A program made the translations under genes and the position numbers. A stretch of 64,000 nt of DNA from positions 1 to 64,000 of the forward strand of contig CAZSQM010000015.1 in the NCBI GenBank assembly GCA_964609025.1, written 5' to 3'. The DNA comes from SIG307 sp964609025. Lineage in GTDB: Bacteria > Bacillota > Clostridia > Lachnospirales > Lachnospiraceae. The notes under the pieces were generated by a model. That model ran no database searches and was not told where the DNA came from. It saw only the letters and a program-made list of their open reading frames with translations. Below, one piece after another: positions 58,960 to 64,000 of the stretch; position 1 is the stretch's first letter, and every line of letters begins with the position of its first letter.

Positions 58960-59823
58960 ATGGAAACTCGGAAACAAAAAATCGGCGTTATTGACGTGGG
59001 AGGCGGTATGCGCGACGCTTACGGCGCCGGGGTACTCGAAAGCTGTATGGAGCAGGGCATAGAGTTTGATTACTGCATCGGAATATCAGCAGGAAGCGGA
59101 AATGTCGCAACGTATCTGGCAGGTCAGAAAAACCGGAATTATAAGTTTTATGCGGAGTATGCCTTTCGGAAAGAGTATATCGGTTTCAGAAACTTTTTGC
59201 GGTCGAAAAACTATGTAAATCTGGATTATGCGTATGGTACGTTATCCAATTCGGACGGGGAAAGCCCGTTAGATTACGAAAAGATTGCGGCAAACAAAGC
59301 GGAGTATTATGTAGTTGCCTGCAATGCGCTGACCGGGGAAACCACTTACTTTACGAAAGAGAATCTTTCGCGGGACTGTTATGATATCTTAAAGGCTTCT
59401 TCTACGCTTCCGGTGGTATGTAAGCCTTATATGGTAGACGGTGTTCCGTATTACGACGGCGGACTGGCAGACCCGGTTCCGGTGAAAAAGGCCTTTGCCG
59501 ACGGCTGTGATAAGGTGGTGCTGATTTTATCCCGGCCGGTGGACTTTGTGCGGGTGCCGGATAAGGATATCCGTGTGGCGAAAAAAATCAGCCGCAGGTA
59601 TCCGAAGGCGGCAAAGGAGCTTTGTATGCGTTATCGGAAGTACAACGAGAGCGTGGCATTGGCAAGAGAGTATGAGAAGCAGGGCAAGGTACTTATCGCG
59701 GCGCCGGATGATTGCTGCGGCGTGGATACGCTGACAAAGGACCGGGAAAATATCAGGCGTTTGTTTGAAAAGGGGCGCGGGGAAGGCAGGCGTATTAAGG
59801 CGTTTGTTTCTGCGGAAAAGTAA
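58960..59823 (+). CDS. Patatin-like phospholipase family protein
   Basis: The 287-residue protein has the patatin catalytic dyad. The oxyanion loop is VGGGMRDAYGAGVLE near residue 15, the nucleophile Ser lies in CIGISAGSGN near 43, and the Asp in YYDGGLADPVPV near 166. It resembles the RssA/YjjU type of cytosolic esterases. Start ATG 58960 follows GGAAGGAGCAGGGG; an upstream in-frame ATG at 58936 lacks a good site. The GH43 gene follows closely. Lipid substrate unknown. Confidence 0.92.
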   Translation: METRKQKIGVIDVGGGMRDAYGAGVLESCMEQGIEFDYCIGISAGSGNVATYLAGQKNRNYKFYAEYAFRKEYIGFRNFLRSKNYVNLDYAYGTLSNSDGESPLDYEKIAANKAEYYVVACNALTGETTYFTKENLSRDCYDILKASSTLPVVCKPYMVDGVPYYDGGLADPVPVKKAFADGCDKVVLILSRPVDFVRVPDKDIRVAKKISRRYPKAAKELCMRYRKYNESVALAREYEKQGKVLIAAPDDCCGVDTLTKDRENIRRLFEKGRGEGRRIKAFVSAEK

Positions 59824-59842
59824 GGACAGAATGGAGGTTACG

Positions 59843-60691
59843 ATGAAACGGGAAGAAATTAATCTTCGGGATCCGTTCGTGCTGGTGCATGACGGAAAAT
59901 ATTATTTATACGGAACAAGAGGCGCCACCTGCTGGGGCGAGGCGGACGGCTTTGACTGCTATGTCGGAACGAATCTGGAGGAGTTTGAAGGACCCTTTGA
60001 GGTGTTTCATAAGACGGAGGAGTTTGCGCCGCATATCAATTATTGGGCGCCGGAGGTGTATGCTTACGAGGGAGCTTTTTATATGTTTGCTTCCTTTTTT
60101 ACCGACGGTGTCGGCAGGGGAACCCACTGTCTGAAAGCGGACAATCCGCTGGGACCGTTTGTGCCGTACAGCGACGGCTCGATTACGCCGAAGGAGTGGG
60201 CTTGTCTGGACGGCACATTATATGTAGCCGGGGACGGAACGCCTTATATGGTGTTCTGTCATGAATGGGAACAGACGGGGGGCGACGGAACTATCTGCGC
60301 GGTGGAACTGACAAAGGATTTGAAAGCGCCTGCGGGAGAGCCGCGGTATTTGTTTAAGGCAAGCGACGCCGCTCCTGCGGTAACTACTTTTCATCATCCA
60401 CGCAAGGGAGATATTTATGTGACGGACGGACCGTTTTTGTTCCGCGACGGCAAGGGGAGGCTTCGGATGATTTGGTCGAGCTTTTCGGCGGGCGGGTATT
60501 CGGTTGTGCTGGCATCGTCGGATAACAATGAGATTACCGGAAACTGGAAACCGGAACCGGAGCTTCTGTTTGCGAAAGACGGCGGACACGGAATGCTGTT
60601 TACGGGGTTGGACGGGAAGCGTTATCTGGCGCTGCATTCACCGAACGAAACGCTTTTGGAACGGCCGAAGTTTGTTGAAGTGACGATTTAA
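59843..60691 (+). CDS. Glycoside hydrolase family 43 protein
   Basis: The 282-residue protein has the five-bladed propeller marks of GH43. The base Asp is in INLRDPFVLVHDGKYYLYGT near residue 9, and APEVYAYEGAFYMFASF is near 70. A central Asp lies in WACLDGTLYVAGDGTPYMVF near 118, and HEWE near 139 may hold the acid Glu. There is no signal peptide, so it should act on internalised arabinosides or xylosides. ATG 59843 has GGAGG 5 bases upstream and is preferred. Exact specificity is unknown. Confidence 0.88.
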   Translation: MKREEINLRDPFVLVHDGKYYLYGTRGATCWGEADGFDCYVGTNLEEFEGPFEVFHKTEEFAPHINYWAPEVYAYEGAFYMFASFFTDGVGRGTHCLKADNPLGPFVPYSDGSITPKEWACLDGTLYVAGDGTPYMVFCHEWEQTGGDGTICAVELTKDLKAPAGEPRYLFKASDAAPAVTTFHHPRKGDIYVTDGPFLFRDGKGRLRMIWSSFSAGGYSVVLASSDNNEITGNWKPEPELLFAKDGGHGMLFTGLDGKRYLALHSPNETLLERPKFVEVTI

Positions 60692-60740
60692 AACCGGGAA
60701 AACCGGCAGGCGCGGTTTGAATCGGAAGGAGGAGAGATGG

Positions 60741-61244
60741 ATGCGGGAGCAGCTCACGAAAAAGGATGTAGAGCGGATTGAACAGGAAATCGAGCACCGC
60801 AAGCTCGTGGTGCGGAAAGAAGCAATCGAAGCGGTGAAGGAAGCGAGAGCCCACGGCGATCTGAGTGAAAATTTTGAGTACCATGCGGCAAAGAAGGATA
60901 AAAATAAAAATGAAAGCCGGATTCGGTATCTGGAGCGGATGCTGAAAACGGCGGAGATTATTTCCGAGGATTCCGCAGCGGACGAGGTGGGACTGAACAA
61001 TACGGTAACGCTGTATTTTGAGGAAGAGGACGAATGCGAAGTATTTCGGCTGGTAACCTCTATCAGAGGAAATTCTTTAAAGAATCTGATCAGTATCGAA
61101 TCTCCGCTGGGGAAAGCGGTGTTCGGAAAAAAGCTGGGAGAACGCGTTTATGTGCCGGTTGGCGAGAATGCCGGGTACTATGTGGAAATTCGCGAAATTG
61201 AGAAAACCGGGGATGACGGAAGCGACACGATTCGTTCCTATTAG
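60741..61244 (+). CDS. GreA-type transcription elongation factor
   Basis: The 167-residue protein has the GreA/GreB layout: an antiparallel coiled coil in residues 1-78 with DLSENFEYHAAKKDKNKNE near the tip, and a C-terminal FKBP-like domain with SPLGKAVFGKKLGERVYV near 125. It rescues backtracked RNA polymerase by stimulating transcript cleavage. It is slightly longer than typical GreA, with a charged tail DDGSDTIRSY. ATG 60741 lies 5 bases after AAGGAGGAGAG. Confidence 0.9.
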   Translation: MREQLTKKDVERIEQEIEHRKLVVRKEAIEAVKEARAHGDLSENFEYHAAKKDKNKNESRIRYLERMLKTAEIISEDSAADEVGLNNTVTLYFEEEDECEVFRLVTSIRGNSLKNLISIESPLGKAVFGKKLGERVYVPVGENAGYYVEIREIEKTGDDGSDTIRSY

Positions 61245-61269
61245 CGTGTCGAAAACTTGTGCGGCAGGC

Positions 61270-61298
61270 TTGAATTTGTCAGTTTGCTATGATATACT
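61270..61298 (+). promoter_or_regulatory. Promoter of the second degV gene (TTGAAT-N17-TATACT)
   Basis: TTGAAT at 61270-61275 and TATACT at 61293-61298 are separated by 17 bp. Confidence 0.7.
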
Positions 61299-61350
61299 TT
61301 TATTGACTGCACAAATAAGGATGCCCTAAGGTACAGTAACGGAGGTAGGA

Positions 61351-62232
61351 ATGAATAACAGTTATGTCATTGTTAGTGATGCGACGGTGGATTTGCCGCA
61401 GCAGATTATTGAGGAATATGAGTTAACCATTATCCCGATGCAGTTCCGGATGGGAGAACGGGATTATGATTTTCACCCGGATGAGAAAGCAATTACCTGC
61501 AAGGAGTTTTATGAAAGAATCCGCGCCGGAGAGGACTCTGTTACCAGCCAGATTAACCCGCTGGTATATAAGGAGGTGTTCCGAAAGATTCTGGAGGACG
61601 GAAAGGATGTTTTTTATATCGGGTTTTCCTCGGGGCTTAGCGGTACCTACAATACCGGGCGGCTCATGGCGGAGGAGCTTTCGGAAAAGTACCCGGAGCG
61701 TAAGATCCTCTGTATTGATTCCTTGTGCGCCTCGGTGGGGGAAGGACTTTTGGTTTATCTGGCAGGAAAGCTTCGGAAAGAGGGAAAGAGTCTGGAAGAA
61801 GTGGTGCAGTGGGTCAGGGAAAACCACACCAAAGTGTGCCATTGGTTTACGGTGGATGATTTGATTCACTTAAAGCGCGGCGGACGTCTGAGCAGCTTAG
61901 AGGCTGTTGTGGGAACGGCGTTAAAGATAAAGCCGATTCTCAGTGTGGACCCGGAAGGAAAGCTTACGGTGGCAGCCAAGGTGCGCGGTACCAAAAAGGC
62001 AATGGATTATTTAAAGGAACGTCTGGTAAGCGACGGTATCAATACCAAAGAGCAGACGGTAATCGTCGGACACGGGGATGCGCCGGAGGTGGCGGAACAG
62101 ATAAAAGAGCAGCTGCTTTCGGAAGGGCTTGTAAAGGATGTTATCATTTCCAATGTCGGACCGATTATCGGTACGCATGTGGGCACGGGAATGTTTGCGC
62201 TTGTATTCATTGGCGAGAACTATAAATTTTAA
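61351..62232 (+). CDS. DegV family fatty-acid-binding protein (second paralogue)
   Basis: The 293-residue FakB-like protein shows SYVIVSDATVDLPQQII at the start, SSGLSGTYNTGRLMAEEL near 91 and LKRGGRLSSLEAVVGTALKIKP near 173. It ends with GPIIGTHVGTGMFALVF. It differs enough from the paralogue at 2791-3669 to suggest a different fatty-acid preference. ATG follows GGAGG. glyA follows by 24 bases. Confidence 0.93.
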   Translation: MNNSYVIVSDATVDLPQQIIEEYELTIIPMQFRMGERDYDFHPDEKAITCKEFYERIRAGEDSVTSQINPLVYKEVFRKILEDGKDVFYIGFSSGLSGTYNTGRLMAEELSEKYPERKILCIDSLCASVGEGLLVYLAGKLRKEGKSLEEVVQWVRENHTKVCHWFTVDDLIHLKRGGRLSSLEAVVGTALKIKPILSVDPEGKLTVAAKVRGTKKAMDYLKERLVSDGINTKEQTVIVGHGDAPEVAEQIKEQLLSEGLVKDVIISNVGPIIGTHVGTGMFALVFIGENYKF

Positions 62233-62256
62233 ATAAAACCGAAGGGAAGGAAAACG

Positions 62257-63495
62257 ATGTATTCATTTGAAGAAGTAATGAGAGCGGACGCCGAGGTGGC
62301 AAAGGCAATGGATTTGGAGCTCGGACGGCAGAGAAGCCATATTGAGCTGATTGCCTCCGAGAACTTTGTCAGCAAGGCTGTTATGGCGGCAATGGGAAGC
62401 CCGTTGACGAACAAGTACGCGGAGGGCTATCCGGGAAAGCGTTACTACGGCGGCTGTGAGTTTGTCGATGTAGTGGAAACGCTTGCCATTGAGCGCGCGA
62501 AGGAACTGTACGGTTGCACCTATGCGAATGTACAGCCGCATTCCGGCGCACAGGCAAACATGGGTGTGTTCTTTGCCCTGTTAAAGCCGGGCGATACGGT
62601 ACTCGGCATGAACCTTGCACACGGCGGGCACCTTTCTCACGGAAGCCCTGTCAATTTCTCCGGCTCTTATTTCAATATTGTGCCGTACGGCGTTAATGAT
62701 GACGGCTTTATTGATTATGACGAGGTACTCCGTATTGCAAAGGAAGCAAAGCCGAAGATGATTATTGCAGGCGCATCCGCTTATGCAAGAAAGATTGATT
62801 TTAAGAGATTCCGTGAAATAGCGGATGAAGTTGGGGCGTACTTAATGGTAGACATGGCGCATATCGCGGGACTGATTGCGGGCGGCGTCCATGAAAGCCC
62901 GATTCCGTATGCGCATGTAACCACCACGACAACGCATAAGACCTTACGCGGTCCGCGTGGCGGTATGATTCTTTCCTCCGCAGAGTTCGCAGAGGAGCAT
63001 AAGTTAAATAAGGCAATTTTCCCGGGAATTCAGGGCGGTCCGCTGATGCATGTGATTGCAGCGAAGGCAGTCTGCTTAAAGGAAGCGCTTTCTCCGGAGT
63101 TTAAGCAGTATGCGAAGAATATCGTAACCAATGCACAGGCGTTGGCGGAAGGCTTGCTGGCAGAGGGCTTTCACCTCGTATCCGGCGGCACGGACAATCA
63201 TCTGATGTTAGTTGACTTACAGAGCAAGGGCATCACGGGAAAGGAAGCGGAAAAGCTGCTTGACGCAGTCAATATTACCTGTAACAAGAATGCGATTCCG
63301 AACGACCCGGCATCGCCGTTTGTTACAAGCGGAATCCGTCTTGGTACGGCAGCCGTTACGACGCGCGGTTTAAATGCAGAAGATATGAAGCAGGTAGCAA
63401 AGGCAATCGCGCTGACGGTGGATAAGAAGGAAGCAACCGATGAGGCGAGAGCTATCGTGGAAGCAATTACAAAAAAGTATCCGATGTATGAATAG
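62257..63495 (+). CDS. glyA: Serine hydroxymethyltransferase
   Basis: The 412-residue PLP enzyme converts serine and tetrahydrofolate to glycine and methylene-THF. It shows IELIASENFVSKAVM near residue 29, YPGKRYYGGCEFVD near 58, and the PLP Lys in TTTTHKTLRGPRGG near 227. VTSGIRLGTAAVTTRG lies near 350. Length is normal. GGAAGGAAAACG precedes the ATG, 24 bases after degV. No glycine riboswitch is seen. Confidence 0.97.
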   Translation: MYSFEEVMRADAEVAKAMDLELGRQRSHIELIASENFVSKAVMAAMGSPLTNKYAEGYPGKRYYGGCEFVDVVETLAIERAKELYGCTYANVQPHSGAQANMGVFFALLKPGDTVLGMNLAHGGHLSHGSPVNFSGSYFNIVPYGVNDDGFIDYDEVLRIAKEAKPKMIIAGASAYARKIDFKRFREIADEVGAYLMVDMAHIAGLIAGGVHESPIPYAHVTTTTTHKTLRGPRGGMILSSAEFAEEHKLNKAIFPGIQGGPLMHVIAAKAVCLKEALSPEFKQYAKNIVTNAQALAEGLLAEGFHLVSGGTDNHLMLVDLQSKGITGKEAEKLLDAVNITCNKNAIPNDPASPFVTSGIRLGTAAVTTRGLNAEDMKQVAKAIALTVDKKEATDEARAIVEAITKKYPMYE

Positions 63496-63552
63496 TGCAT
63501 TAGGACAGACAAAAGAAAATGGTAACCCGCAAAACGGGAGGAAGGAGTAAAG

Positions 63553-64000
63553 ATGGGTTTAATTCAAGCAATTAAGGCAGCAGGAACAGATGTGTTGGGG
63601 GATGCATGGCGGGAATACTTCTACTGCGATTCTCTGGATAATGATACGTTAATGGTAAAGGGTCAAAAACGTATTTCCGGCAAGTCTTCCAATAGGAACG
63701 GTGCGGACAATATCATTTCCAACGGTTCCATTATCGCAGTGAATGAAGGACAGTGTATGCTCATTGTAGAGCAGGGCGCGGTAGTGGATGTCTGTGCGGA
63801 GCCGGGAGAGTTTGTTTACGATAAGTCTACGGAGCCGACGATTTTCTACGGGAATCTCGGTACCGGTATCTTAGATACCTTTAAGACCATCGGCAAGCGT
63901 TTCACCTTTGGCGGTGATACGGCGAAGGATCAGAGAGTGTACTTTGTAAACACCAAGCATGTTATGGGGAATAAGTACGGCACGCAGAATCCGGTTCCGT
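63553..64000 (+). CDS. SPFH-domain protein, virion core protein-like (partial, cut by window end)
   Basis: The open frame starts MGLIQAIKAAGTDVLGDAWR and runs 149 codons to the window end. Further marks are CDSLDNDTLMVKGQKRIS near residue 25, AVNEGQCMLIVEQGAVVDV near 57 and YGNLGTGILDTFKTIG near 96. This is the YdjI-type SPFH family, usually about 350 residues with a C-terminal zinc ribbon, linked in other Firmicutes to stress-related membrane function. GGAAGGAGTAAAG precedes the ATG. Confidence 0.88.
   Translation, partial: MGLIQAIKAAGTDVLGDAWREYFYCDSLDNDTLMVKGQKRISGKSSNRNGADNIISNGSIIAVNEGQCMLIVEQGAVVDVCAEPGEFVYDKSTEPTIFYGNLGTGILDTFKTIGKRFTFGGDTAKDQRVYFVNTKHVMGNKYGTQNPVP

Overview
The window looks like a chromosomal segment from a Gram-positive, anaerobic, spore-forming Clostridia, most likely a gut-type Lachnospiraceae. 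Support for this: gene order (tig-clpP-clpX-lon-engB; rpmE-DUF1385-prmC-prfA; Rrf2 regulator-metY-iscS-iscU), the DUF4364 family, dipicolinate synthase genes (spores), strong AAGGAGG-type ribosome binding sites, and many near-consensus sigma-A promoters with 17-bp spacers. Genus cannot be fixed from sequence alone. No rRNA, tRNA, CRISPR array, prophage or intact insertion sequence was recognised.

Layout. 1-2.7 kb: end of a secreted Big2-domain protein, a small possible helicase remnant, and a Na/phosphate cotransporter behind a candidate Pho box. 2.8-9.6 kb: DegV, GNAT, MarR-flavodoxin pair, chemoreceptor, galM, upp. 9.7-17.5 kb: a hybrid histidine kinase with a degenerate ATPase, a small membrane protein, a CE2-type esterase, a DJ-1 protein, an alanine/Na symporter and a membrane diguanylate cyclase. 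17.6-25.2 kb: glmM and the protein quality-control operon. 25.6-29.3 kb: Rrf2 regulator divergent from metY, iscS and iscU (sulfur and Fe-S metabolism). 29.3-32 kb: DUF4364, radical SAM and malic enzyme on the minus strand. 32.1-40 kb: a LacI-like-GAF-like-GGDEF sensor, KtrB/KtrA potassium uptake, an rRNA methyltransferase, a charged membrane protein and pgi. 40-44.4 kb: small soluble chemoreceptor, VTC-DUF4956 pair, NfeD-stomatin pair. 44.4-48.7 kb: dpaA-dpaB, a P-loop protein, D-lactate dehydrogenase and a YiiX-like protein. 48.9-54.7 kb: EF-hand-like protein, two unknown membrane proteins and a two-component system. 54.8-64 kb: rpmE, DUF1385, prmC, prfA, patatin, GH43, GreA-type factor, a second DegV, glyA, and the start of an SPFH protein cut by the window end.

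The least ordinary content is intergenic. A dispersed palindromic repeat family (at about 3.73, 25.29, 50.21 and 58.79 kb) has inverted ends containing ATTCAGGTGTCAAAA. Three of its four copies lie directly behind intrinsic terminators that share a CTGTCGCA/TGCGNCAG stem. One copy carries an extra structured core at the tip of its palindrome. A separate three-hairpin, cloverleaf-like element bounded by CCGTGTAGGC/GCCTACACGG lies between rpmE and the DUF1385 gene, with a partial tandem copy. Other points of interest are the degenerate hybrid kinase, the cytosolic sugar-sensor-like GGDEF protein, a candidate leader peptide and operator at metY, and structured untranslated regions at 12.3 and 48.9 kb.
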